This document shows positions 31,888-42,772 of a stretch of 64,000 nucleotides of DNA, piece by piece. The position numbers and the translations under genes are program-made. The DNA is from Leucaena leucocephala (taxonomy: Eukaryota; Streptophyta; Magnoliopsida; Fabales; Fabaceae), in contig CM073527.1 in assembly GCA_037074615.1 (NCBI GenBank), forward strand, positions 4,118,848 to 4,182,847, written 5' to 3'. The notes beneath the pieces were generated by a model, which saw only the letters and a list, made by a program, of their open reading frames with translations, had not been told where the DNA came from and made no database searches. Position 1 is the first letter of the stretch. Every line of letters starts with the position of its first letter.

Positions 31888-31912
31888 CATTATGTTATGT
31901 TATGTTATGTTT
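31888..31912. repeat. (TTATG)n microsatellite
   Basis: About four to five units of TTATG/ATGTT in the LARD-B internal region, just before the TTAGAGCT repeat block. Simple slippage. Confidence 0.7.
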
Positions 31913-31919
31913 ATAAAAT

Positions 31920-32115
31920 ATGCTAAAGCTCTGAATGTTAGAGCAGTGCAAGCTTTATATGATAAAGCTGTCCAAACTCCGAGTGTTAGAGCTGTGCATA
32001 TTAAGAGATGGAATGCTTGAGCTCTGATGTTAGAGCTTTGCATTCGTGAGCAGGTATGTAGTCCTGCAGCATGTTGTCCAGGCATTATGCATGTTAGAGT
32101 ATGTGCTCCTATATG
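31920..32115. repeat. Degenerate TTAGAGC(T) repeats in LARD-B
   Basis: 'aatgttagagcagtgcaag' (about 31933), 'gtgttagagctgtgcat' (about 31982), 'gatgttagagctttgcat' (about 32026) and 'catgttagagtatgtgctcc' (about 32089) recur at 45-60-base spacing, each starting with TGTTAGAGC-type wording. LARD-C has the same array reversed (40858-41045), so it is an inherited part of the family. Confidence 0.7.
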
Positions 32116-32664
32116 CTCCTACGTGCTCCTATTTAGCCTTAGAGCAATGAAAGAAAGAATAATGATATAAGTCCTCTCTCTGTATTATGATGAGTTTTTA
32201 AAGATGACAAGAATGTATGATGATATGAGAATGAGAGTTAAAGTTTGCGGATATTCAGAGAATTCCGCTAGATACTCAAATGAGCAATAAGTGATTGCAC
32301 TAAGAAATATGATGAAGAGTTGGTAGAAGCTCCAGAATATAGCAGTATTCGAGGGAGTTTAACATGAAAGAAATGGACACTACTCACAAGTCTAGCATAG
32401 TGAGAAGTCTATATACAGATAAATGCGTAGCAAGAAAGTAATAGAATTAACTGGAGTTCAACTCTTATTGAGTTGATTCAGAATAAGAGAAAGTGATAAT
32501 ATCAAAGATATGAAGAATTGCGTATATGAAAAGTACTCCGCTAAGATGTCAAGATAAAAGATAAGAGATAGATACCCTAATCCTTAGTCAAAAAGAAGAC
32601 AAGAATATCTATCTAAGATTACAGACTAAGGTGTTAAGTAAATTTCGAGGACGAAATTTATTTT

Positions 32665-32678
32665 AAGGGGGGTAGAAA
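32665..32678 (+). other. Polypurine tract of LARD-B
   Basis: AAGGGGGGTAGAAA directly before the 3' LTR, preceded by aatttcgaggacgaaattt. That pre-tract wording is common in plant Ty3/gypsy elements of the Tekay/Del type and links this pol-less element to that group. It primes plus-strand DNA synthesis. Confidence 0.88.
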
Positions 32679-34011
32679 TGTCATATCCTAATTTTTCCCT
32701 ATCTGTATAGTACTGATAGTAGAAAGATGCTTAGAAAGGATTATGACAAAGATCAGACGAAATAATAAAGTTTAGATAAGTCTTAAAGAAAGATAAGGAC
32801 CTAAACGCAAATTGGAAAAGGTTAAAGGCCAAAAGTTAAAGTAGAAGTAAATGTTGGGCCAAAAGTGGTAATTTCTAAAAGTTTAGGGACCTAAATATAA
32901 ATATGCAAAAAGTTAGGGATATAAATGTAATTAAGCAAAAAGTCAGGGACATAAATATAATTATGGAAAAGTTCAGCCAGAAAAGGCTTAGAAATGCCTG
33001 TAAGTATTTCAGTCCCAAATTCTATCAGTAAATAGAGGAAGTCATGCAGGTTAATCTGGCATGATACACAAATTTTATTAGGGCTCCAGACAGTAGAAAA
33101 TTATCTGATAGTCTAAAAGTTATCTGAAATTTTATCAGATTTCATGGACTTCAGATATAAGTGGACAAATTATAGGAAATTGTGCCCTACAGTGTCAGAT
33201 GTCCTGGATCTGATAGAACTCCAGAAGAAGTTCTGTATAAAAAGTTATTCACATATCAGTGAATTTTGACGGGAGTTTGTTAACACCCGTGATCCGATAA
33301 TGGAACTTATCGGTATATAAGCCTAGATAGAATGAGATCAGATGACCTTATATATAGGCCTATAATGATGCCAAGGAAGGCCCAAAACCCAGGGTACCAG
33401 TCTATCAGTAGAAGGGGCCAGTGCCAGAAAAAGTGCGAAATTACGAAAATACCCCTGGATGCCCAGATTATATCAGAGATGGATGAAGGGCATTTTGATC
33501 ACCTGGGACAGGCTAAAAATGTGACACATGGTATTAATATGATTATTTGAGCCAATATATGCCCTGAGGCAGTACAAAGAGGGGTGAAATGACAATTATG
33601 CCTTTAGGGTCAATATAGTGCAAGAAAGGACACCAAGGGTATTTTAGTCATTTCCCAAGGGATCTGTAATTAAGTTGTGGTTAGTACAAGTATGTCAATG
33701 GTGTGGGAAACCTAGACATTTATTTCTAGGACATAATACATATACTGGTATATTATAGAAAAATTCAGAACAGAAAACAGTCTGATTGTTGTGAAACTAC
33801 ACTGATCGGTACCGGATTGGACTGGAATTTCTCCAGAAGGTTCCTTGCATGGGCAGCACGCCACCTAACCCTCTTAGGTGTCCCATGAGGTGTCCCACAT
33901 GATGTCATAGTTATTATTTTATGAAAAAGTTAAATCTAAGATTAAATATGGGCCTTTAGATCAAATAGTAACCAAATCAATCTTGGCCATTCATTTTTCT
34001 TGGATTTTGGC

Positions 34012-34019
34012 TATAAATA
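34012..34019 (+). promoter_or_regulatory. TATA box of LARD-B 3' LTR
   Basis: TATAAATACCCCC, identical to the 5' LTR copy. It could drive read-out into CACTA-2 sequence to the right. Confidence 0.7.
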
Positions 34020-34558
34020 CCCCCTCATTCTGCAGCAAACCGTAGCTTCATGGACCATTGGGGAAACTCTTGCAAAATGAAAACTCAAGCCAAGACAAAG
34101 AAGATTCAAGGTTCCAAAGTTCAAGCAAGCTAGAGATTAAAAGTAAGCAATCTTTCCTAGCTTATTCTCCTTTGATTTGGGAGCTTGAACTTAGGGTTTT
34201 CATGGGGAAAAGTTGAGTTTTCTCTAAGGGGAGGTTGTGTCCAAAATCCATAGATGAAAGGGGAAAGAAGAAATTAAAGTTAGAAACTTATGATTGATGC
34301 TTAAACAAGCTAGTTAAGAGATTGGTTGTTGAATCAAATTGATATTCTTGACTTTGCCATGGTGTACCCTGTTCAGTATGAACTGTTCATGAGGGAAGGA
34401 AATTGAATTTCAATGATTTAATGCTTCCATTGAGTTTGTATGATTATTTTGTGTAGGATTGGAGAGGTTTTGAACCTTGGAAACATTAAAATCTCAAGGT
34501 TGTAGTCTTTGAGATTCCTTACGGTTACTGTTCACTCGTATAAACAGTGATTGGAATT

Positions 34559-34798
34559 TCATGATTTTGATGGTTCCAATGGTTTTAAAATGAAAAATTG
34601 TGTGGGGTAAAGTGGAGAAACAAGTATGGGAAGCATTAAAATCAAAATGAGAATTTTTGAAAGAATTGTGTGCTTATGTTCAATTCTGTACAACATGCCA
34701 TGAAGGAGCTGGAATTTCATGATTATAAGCTCATAAATGGATTCAAAAGATGAAATTGTGTTGGGTAAAGTCAAGACATCAATTGGTTCAAGAGCCAA
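34559..34798 (-). other. Conserved antisense open frame, 3' LTR copy
   Basis: 79 codons, nearly identical to 26729-26968, with a few substitutions and no stop. Coding is unproven. Confidence 0.3.
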
Positions 34799-35268
34799 GT
34801 GGATTAGTGAAAATTAGAGAAAGTTATGACAATAAAGAGTGTAACAAAGTTAGTCTTGAACATGGTTGGAGTTTATGAGTCCTAATGAGTTATGTGATGA
34901 ATATGAATATGTTTAGGACCATGAAACATCCAAGAAGATCTTGGGAAGTGATGGACATAAAGGCTTCATGGTTGGAAAGCTAGGGAGCAAGGGCTAAAGG
35001 TCGAGAAAAGCTTAAGTGCAAGGTAGTGAACTTATCTCTTTATGTGCTTGATTTGGTATGCTTATGTGTAGACATGTATATGTTATTTGAATGATATTGT
35101 GGCATGATCAATGATGTTGAATGTATTGTGAATAACATGTTTCCATGGCCATGCACTGTATGTAAAAGTATATAGCATGATAGCATGTCACTAATCAAAG
35201 AAAGTTAATGAAATTACATATCATGCATTAGCATCCATCTTGCATATTTAAGTGGTAATATTTGATAC

Positions 35269-35288
35269 TGAGATTACCTAGAATCTCA
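35269..35288. repeat. Conserved LTR hairpin, 3' LTR copy (perfect)
   Basis: TGAGATT-ACCTAG-AATCTCA: 7-base arms, 6-base loop. Versions occur in all nine long-LTR copies examined, though arms vary by a few bases. Confidence 0.7.
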
Positions 35289-36069
35289 CTCTTCCATAAC
35301 CAACCAATTTAGGTCAAGCATGAAGAAAAGGTATGCATGGAGAAGAGCTAAAGAATGGAAGAAAGGAAGTGAAGTATTGAGATTTTAGCTTATACTATAA
35401 ATTGTCCATGTATGTAAATGCCATGTAAGGTGCCCATTTATGTGATGAAACTATTGTAATACTTATGGCATATGTACATGATTTATATGAATGTTAAGAA
35501 GCTTATTTGATGGCTTGTGCATGCTGAAACAATTATTGGAAATGAAAGAAAAGAAACTGAAATGGTAAAAACGTTGGTCCTGAAGCAGTTTTGGTGTGGC
35601 TTCAGTTTGACCTAGCAAATAAAGGAATTAGTTCACGAAATTTTATGAGCATGTAGAACACATCCATAGCTTTAAATTCATAGGTGGAACGTTTCATTTG
35701 GATGTGTATATCAAGAGAAATGAATTTCCAAATTAAGGGACCAGAATCTGTTTCCAGAGTTTTTGACCAAATGAACAGTAAACTTCAACGAATAAACTGT
35801 ATCAATTGTAGAATCATTTGGTTTGGAAATTATTTTTACCTTAAATTTTAAGATGTTATCTTCATGTATCTTTTTGAACCACCTCATTTTGAGTTTTATA
35901 TAATTAATTATGATTTTTTGAAATTCATTGCGTAATCTGGAATACCATATAAACAGTAACTCGAGAAAGAATAAAATTCCAGATTTGGCTAATGGACTTC
36001 CATGGTCTTGTAAGTGGTTCTAAATGCTGCTGAATGGTCCCTAATACGTATGGAAGTAAGGATGTTACA

Positions 36070-37074
36070 GCTCGTGTAGTTCAAATCTTAACAAAATCTT
36101 CCCAAGTAGCTTTGTCAATAAATTGATACTTGCTGCATGGAGAAGGATAAGGTTGACCATCTTTTTCCAGCCATGCACATAATGACGACCTAATTTTGTC
36201 TTGAAAGCCCTCTAACACTCAGCTCAATAAGACAACATCTTATTCTTCAAGATTTCATTATTGGGAACATATAAGTGAGCTGCAATAATTTACATTTAAA
36301 GTAGAGTTATCAACAAACAATTTTATTTTTGGTATTGCTCTACATACAATATAAAATAGTTACTTTCTATACCTGGATAGTGTCCTAAATTTGATTCTTC
36401 TCACGATCATCAACAGCATCACAAGTATGTATTAGGATATTAGGCTTGTTCCGTTCTAAGAGGCTGACATAACTTATGTACTTAGTCATATATTCACCAA
36501 TTGGGTTCTAATATCTGTCAAACTCAATCGGTAGCATTTTCCCTTCCTTCCTGTCTTTTGCAATGTATTTCAATCAAGTCTCACTTCTGTCACTCCTTTG
36601 CATATAGTCGCTTGGAGTATCATTAGCCTCATTTTAATTAGCATTACCCCCATATTCCTATATACGCAACAACAAAATTAAACATAGTAAACAAACTTAA
36701 CCCTTTTTCCTTCACCCCTCAGAATACATGAAACTTGTTCCTTTAGTATTTATCCATGGAAAAGTGTGCAAGCATTTATCACAACAAAACTAGAAAACCT
36801 AGATTAAACGAACACAAAAATGGCGAAGCATGTATACGAGAAAAAAAGTCCCAAGAACATATACACAATAAAGCATAATAAGAGTGAGAACATAGAAGAA
36901 CGACTGAGCACGTTAAATCCCACAAAAAAACACATAGCATGACAAGTGGAGTAATGATAGAAGTAAGAAGGAAGACTGAAGAAAACTTGAGAAATGAGAA
37001 TGAGAGAAGCGCCAAGGGGCAGGCTTCAAAAATATATTTTTAATAGTCATTCTACATCGGATATACATGACATA
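36070..37074 (-). pseudogene. CACTA-2 second gene remnant, 5' part and leader
   Basis: On the minus strand this continues 24906 and is collinear with CACTA-1 from about 5000 back to 4050. It gives the 'aaacagcaagtatc..ctccatgcagcaag' block at 36110-36150 (counterpart 4935-4960), the KSNLGHYPG-type and IGE.M..Y segments at 36360-36540, and MRLMILQATICKGVTEVR-like first coding (about 36580-36620). Beyond 36650 lies the leader, with a hydrophobic open frame at 36779-37015 that resembles 4042-4350 in CACTA-1 (ASPF.CS.NLGF, SIITP). Broken by stops; LARD-B and LARD-C flank it. Confidence 0.7.
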
Positions 37075-40000
37075 TGAAACATCCTACATTCAACCTCTCA
37101 GAGTATGTATTCAAAAGCTTATTTGATCAGCGGAAGCATTACATTGACCTAAAAATTAAAATTTTAAAACTTACATCTTGGGTATTGTTCATTAGGTAAT
37201 TTCCAAATTGACAGTCCAACTTTAAAAATTCATAACTAATTGCAATAAAATTGGATAGAAGTGATCCAAATTTCTAATTGAAGCTATTTCATAGTTATTT
37301 AAGAAAAGAATATAAATATGGACATTTACTTTGCCAATCAATATAGCTAAATCGTTACTTTTTACTGTTAATATGGCAAATTATGGAAATTCCAGATTCT
37401 GTCTCTTAACTTTAAAAATTCATTTATCTTGATATACACATCCAAATAAGACGTGTTACCTATGAATTTAAATATATGGATATTTAATACTTGCTCATAA
37501 AATTTTGTGAATTAATTCCTTCATTTGCTAGGTCAAACTGAAGCCATAACCAAACTGCTTCATGACTTACATTTTTACCATTTCAGTTTCCTTTCTTTAA
37601 TTCTCAATAATTGCTCTAGCATGTATAAACCATCTCTTTGGCCTCGTATACATTAATATACATCATGGGGTTATGCCATAATTATTTCATATATTTTTCT
37701 TTACATATAATGGCATACTACATAGCATTACATAAAAAGAATGCCATGCCATCACTTGTCTACTTCTCTTCCATTCCTTAGCTCATGTATCAAGAATTAT
37801 TCTTCCATTATAAATAACCTATTATGGTTGATTATGGGAGGATGAGATTTTGGGGAATCTCAGTAGCAAATATTATCACTTAAATATGCAAGATGGATGC
37901 TAATGCATGATATGTAATTTCATTAAACTTTCTTTAATTAGTGAATGGTATCATGCTATAAACTTTGTATAAAAACACATGGCCATGGGAAACATGTTCT
38001 TCATAACATATTCAATATCATTTATCATGTTACAACCTCATTTAATCATCATATACATGTCAACACATGAACATACCACATCAAGAACATAAAGAGTAAG
38101 TCCACTGCCTTAAACATAAGTTTTTGTCTTGTTCTTTTACACTTGCTCCCTAAGCTTTCCAACCATGAAGCCTTTTGGTCAATTACTTCCCAACAACTTC
38201 TTGGATATCTCAAGGTCGTAAACACATTCATACCCATCACATAATTCATTAGGATCATGAACTCAAACAATGTTCAAGACTACCCTTTATAAACTCTTAA
38301 CTCTTCACTTTAACTTTAAGGATTTCTATCAATCTTCCTAAAAAATACTTCCATAAGTCAATCCCAGACAATTTTTCATGAAGAATTTAAATATGAGCTT
38401 AGATTTATAAAAATCAATCTCCTTCCTCATGAACTGTACGGAAACCGTGGTTACCCTCCAAGAAATCCAAAAATTCTCATTTTGATTCTAATACTTCCAA
38501 TACTTGTTTCTCTACTTTATCCCACAATTTTTCATTTTGAAATCATTGGAAGCATCAAAATCATGAAATTTCCACATATGAACAGTGATACATACAATAG
38601 TAGCCAAGAGTGATACACAAAATCATTTTGAAACCAATACTACTTGACTCTAGCTTGCTTATACTTATCTAAGCTTTGTATAATATAAAATTCATCCTTT
38701 TCCCACCATTTAGCATTTCTTCCAGCAGCATATAGGGAGGAATAAAATATTTTCTAACCATTAAATCTAACAACTAATCCTCCCAACTAGAAGCTTAAAC
38801 ACTTAGGTAGAAAGATTACCTTGGATGCTTGCCTATTTGCTTCTTGAGTTGCCTTGGTCTTAGGTTGAGTTTTCATTTTACAAGAGATTCCCCATTGTGA
38901 CTCGATGCTACTATGAATGTTGCTAAAAGTGGGGAATATATATAGAAAATCCTAGGTTGAAATGGAATGACAATTGCTTTGGTTACTAGTTGATCTAATA
39001 GTCCATATGTAACCTTCTATCAAACTTGCCCAGAAGATTTGCAAATGACATTATCCATGACATCATATAGGGTTGTTTTTGGTTCAAATTAAAGGAAAAT
39101 ACTAATAAGAAAAATTACAGTCCAATCATGTACTGATCTAGTCAGTTTTTAAAAAAATTAAATTATTTTAAAACTAATTTTTCTGAGATTGCATAATATA
39201 TTTTCTGACCTTAAATCTAATATCTCGATTTTTCCTAATATTGACATTGTTGAATCAGGTATTTATCTGCTCACAATATATTGGAACATAACTGAAATGC
39301 TCTCGGTTCACTATTTTACTCTATATTAACCCTAAGGGTATAATTATCATTTCACACCTCTTTACACCTTATCAGGGCATATATTGACTCTGATTAATCA
39401 TCCCAGAACTTACCTTGGCATTTTTTTACCATCTAAAATAACCAAAATATCCTTCATTTATCTATTGCCCAATGGCACAACACAGGGCATCACAATATAA
39501 TTTTTGTAATTTTATATTTTTTTCATATCTTTATTAGCACTGACTAATATACTTATCTGAAAATATTATTGGGCCTATAAGGCATCTTTTTGGGCCTTCC
39601 ACATGGTTCCCTATCTTTATAGGCTTAACTCCCAAGAAATTTTCCCAGAAAATATTTATCGTGTATTTTATTCTACTGTAAATTCCATAATAAATTATAC
39701 ATAACTCCTTTTTGAGTTATGTCAGTTTCATAAATTCTTATATTAATTATAAGAATTCACTATAAAGTTTTATCTGATTCTGAGGTCTGAAAGATACTCT
39801 AATAATTTTTTTAAACTTCAAAAATTTATATCAATTCAACTGGACCTCAAATCAAAATTATGTGTTGCATTAAACTAATTAAAATAATTTTCTCTATTTA
39901 CTAGTAAAATTTGGGACTGAACTATTTTTAGGCAATTTTTGGCTTTTTCCGGCTTAACTTTCTCATAATTACGATTATTCCCTTGAACTTTTGATAAATT

Positions 40001-40243
40001 ATATTTAAGTCCCTCAAACTTTCTAAAATTACACTTCTTAGCCTAACTTTTATTTATACTTTTTAAATTGTACCATGGACCTTTTAAACCTTTTAGTTTA
40101 GTGACTCACTTTCTTCAAAACTCATCTAACCTTTATCATTCCTTCTAATCATAGTCATATTCCCTTCCAAAACTCTTTCCTCTATCTGTCTCTTACAGTT
40201 CCACTGTCTATTTCATACAGATAGGGAAAATTAGGATATGACA
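37075..40243 (-). repeat. LARD-C 3' LTR (3169 bp)
   Basis: Full-length. Contains the hairpin TGAGATT...AATCTCA (37843-37862), a reverse TATA-like atatatata (about 38936-38944), a donor-like 'attacctt' (about 38816) and the T-rich terminal part. It is followed by the reversed polypurine tract. Confidence 0.9.
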
Positions 40244-40258
40244 TTTTTCTCCTCCTTA
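40244..40258 (-). other. Polypurine tract of LARD-C
   Basis: Reads TAAGGAGGAGAAAAA on the minus strand, immediately before the LTR boundary at 40243. Upstream comes ttttgaggataaaattt, the same pre-tract wording as LARD-B. Confidence 0.85.
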
Positions 40259-42757
40259 AAATAAATTTTATCCTCAAAATTTAAGTATTACGTACCTTAA
40301 TCAAATCATTTTGGATACATCACTCTCATATTCTTCTTTGCTTCATGACTAAGGTTCGGGGTTCCTTTTACATAATTGCATCTCTTGTCTTAGTATCTAG
40401 CAAAATTTTCTTAGTATCTGTGGAGCTTTACATCATTCTTGTGTTATCACTCCCATTTTCTAGTTTACTCAATTAGAGTTAAAGTTTGCTTCTTTCTATT
40501 CTCTTTCCCTCATCGATCATTCATTTATCTATTTATGGACGACTCACCATACTTGTATTGTGAGTAGTGTCCATTTTTTTTCATAGATAACCCCTTAGAA
40601 ATTTAATGAAATTATGGGGTTTCTATCTTTCATCATACTTCTTATCTCATTACATGTTTCTCTTTATATCTATTGAGATATCATAAGTTTAGGTTTAGCT
40701 TAGGCCTCATACTATACTTTATCAATTTATATTTGAAGTCTTTAGGATTTTCTTGCTCTTCCAGCTGCTCTCATGATCTCTAACAATTATAATCAACACA
40801 TATAGAGGACTTATGTTACTATTCTTTTCTTTACTTTACTATTAAATAGGAGCACATACTCTAATATGCATAATATCTGGTTAACATGTTGTAGGACTAC
40901 ATACCTACTCATGAATGTAGAGCTTTAATATCAGAGCTCAAGCATTCATTTGCTTAATACGCACAACTGTAACACTTAGAACTTGCACAACTCTATCATA
41001 TGGAGCTTGCACTACTTTAACATTAAGATCTTTAGCATATTTTATAAACATAATATAATTCCTGGCATTTCATGCAAGGAGTGAAAGCTCTCACTTGCTA
41101 TTTTATCTATAATATAACATTCAAACATCTTATCCCTACTAAAAGGGAGCCTATCTATTTATCTATAGAGTCAGCTGTAAAATCATCTTGTTCATAAAGT
41201 TAGAGGGAGAAGACTTATACTAGTTTATTCTTTCTTACATGCTTAACACCTTATTAAGTTGTCTTTAAAACATTATTCTTGGCCAATCATATCTTTATTG
41301 GGTAAAGTCAACTCCACTTGCCTTACCTCGGCTGTATTCTCTTTACTCTTAATGGAGGACATCTTCTTTTGTGAAAGCAACATCAACTCCATCATAACCA
41401 TATCCCCTTTTTACATGCATATGGTAGTTTGCTCTATTTGGAGCAACATCAACTTTAATTTGGAGGACTAGTTCCTAATTCTTAAGAAAACTAGATGACC
41501 AGAACTTTTATATGTCATAATCCTTACTCATGAGTCTCTCAACCTAACCCTAAAATTGAGTAGCTATTAACATCATCAGGAACATACTTATCTCTTATAA
41601 TCTCTTTCTATTAATCCTTGAGAAATTACTGAAGCTAATTTATCTTTAGCTTATTATCTCCAAGATCCTATTTATCAATTTAGGGATCTGAGATAGCTAT
41701 CATGTCAGGCCATTTTACCTTAGTTAGGCTATATTCATTCTAAACTCTGGGGATTAACTAGCTAACTATTGCATTTACCACTTTTTCTATTGCTTTACCA
41801 TTACCAAGTTAAATTATCTAAGTGCATGTCGTATAGTATGGAACAACATAACTTTCTCATAATAGATACTCTATCCTTAATGAGATACGAAAGGGGAGGA
41901 TTCATTCATCAAAGCATACTCTAACATGCATAATATGTAAGGAGATGCAATCATTTAAGAATACTCTAATATGCGTGTCATCATATGAAACTGCAAGGAG
42001 ATGCAACTGTCACCATAACTTATAGTAACATAAGTCATATCATCACATAATTTGCTTAACCATCCATTATACTCACACTACAATTAAACCATTAACTAGG
42101 TAAACTTTAAAGCATTCTTTTCTTTGTCACATTATCTAACATATCCTGATAATTTATTCAAGAACCTGAGATAACTATCAATTTAACTTAGGCTACCACT
42201 TTATCCTCCTACTATGGTATAGACTCAACCTTTAACTACTCTATCTAACTTTCAAGCATTACTCTTTCTGAGATAGGGGAGTCCTTAATATGTGGCTACC
42301 TTTTCCTTTACTACTGCTAGTTATACTTAGTTTCATTCAATCATAGCATCTCCCATCGCCTATAAGACTTTTATGTCCCTATCTTAAAGGAATTTTGTGT
42401 CCTTGGCCTCACTATGATCCATAACTGAATTAGATGCTTTCTTTTAGCTAATTGAGGAAGCATCTAGCTCACATCTCTACGCTATTCATACTTTTAAATT
42501 TTCCTTATCCAAAAGGATCACTATCAGGCAAGAAGCAATCTCTTGTTAAATATCAACATTCAAGTTCCCTAGAGCATTCATCTCCAATCCATAATATTAG
42601 TTGGACTATGAATAAGTAACCCATCACTAATCTCAATCTCAATTGGGCCTTAGCTAATCCCCTGCATACTTTATTTCCTAATCGGAGCAAGTTTATCTTG
42701 CACCAGAACCTCTGTCCTGTGTTAAAAATTTATTCTATACTAATAACAGAACCTTTT
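40259..42757 (-). other. LARD-C internal region, no recognisable coding
   Basis: Stop-rich in all frames. 40858-41105 holds the family TTAGAGCT-type repeats (reversed). 41940-42020 repeats the wording at 41880-41940 ('aatatgc', 'ggagatgcaa'). The 70-codon frame at 41259-41471 is unassigned. The conserved ORF of LARD-A and LARD-B and the 5S-like block of LARD-B were not found here; the region is about 1.9 kb shorter than that of LARD-B. Confidence 0.6.
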
Positions 42758-42769
42758 ACTTTGATATCA
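42758..42769 (-). other. Primer-binding site of LARD-C (eroded)
   Basis: TGATATCAAAGT on the minus strand, 9 of 12 matching TGGTATCAGAGC, 3 bases inside the LTR at 42773. Confidence 0.7.
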
Positions 42770-42772
42770 AAA

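Larger units (their letters stand above)
29075..32663 (+). other. LARD-B internal region without recognisable coding
   Basis: About 3.6 kb with stops in all frames and no protease, RT, RNase H or integrase motif. The first 600 bases match LARD-A (7801-9180 reversed). The part around 31850-32115 matches LARD-C (40858-41105 reversed). The 79-90-codon frames seen here (29351-29593, 31625-31876 and 31900-32085, minus) have no family match. The 5S-like segment and a TTAGAGCT repeat lie inside. Confidence 0.7.
24907..36069 (+). mobile_element. LARD-B: complete 11.16-kb non-autonomous LTR retrotransposon
   Basis: Two near-identical LTRs (24907-28237 and 32679-36069) enclose a 4441-base internal region with a primer site at 28241 and a polypurine tract at 32665. 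Flanks GCTGG (24902-24906) and GCTCG (36070-36074) are a target duplication with one mismatch. Deleting the element plus one flank copy gives a CACTA-2 sequence equal in length to CACTA-1 across the junction. No pol domains are found, which fits a LARD (large retrotransposon derivative). The polypurine context (ggacgaaatt...aagggggg) is of Ty3/gypsy style. Confidence 0.93.
32679..36069 (+). repeat. LARD-B 3' LTR (3391 bp)
   Basis: Same ends as the 5' LTR and highly similar throughout. It contains about 60 bases more than the 5' copy near 33400-33470 (with 'agaaggggccagtgccag'). TATA box at 34012-34019, donor-like GTAAGC at 34143-34148, perfect hairpin TGAGATTACCTAGAATCTCA at 35269-35288, and the antisense frame at 34559-34798 (minus). 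Confidence 0.95.

Noticed and set aside
31888..31912. TTATG microsatellite as a functional signal
   Set aside because: Short simple repeat, explained by slippage.
33332..33550. 72-codon ORF in the LARD-B 3' LTR
   Set aside because: The 5' LTR has a deletion through the same stretch and no equivalent frame; it lies in U3 upstream of the promoter.
38049..38270. 73-codon minus ORF, similar frame at 43741-43974
   Set aside because: Both are at the same place in the two LTRs of LARD-C; the likeness is LTR duplication, and other LTRs do not keep the frame.
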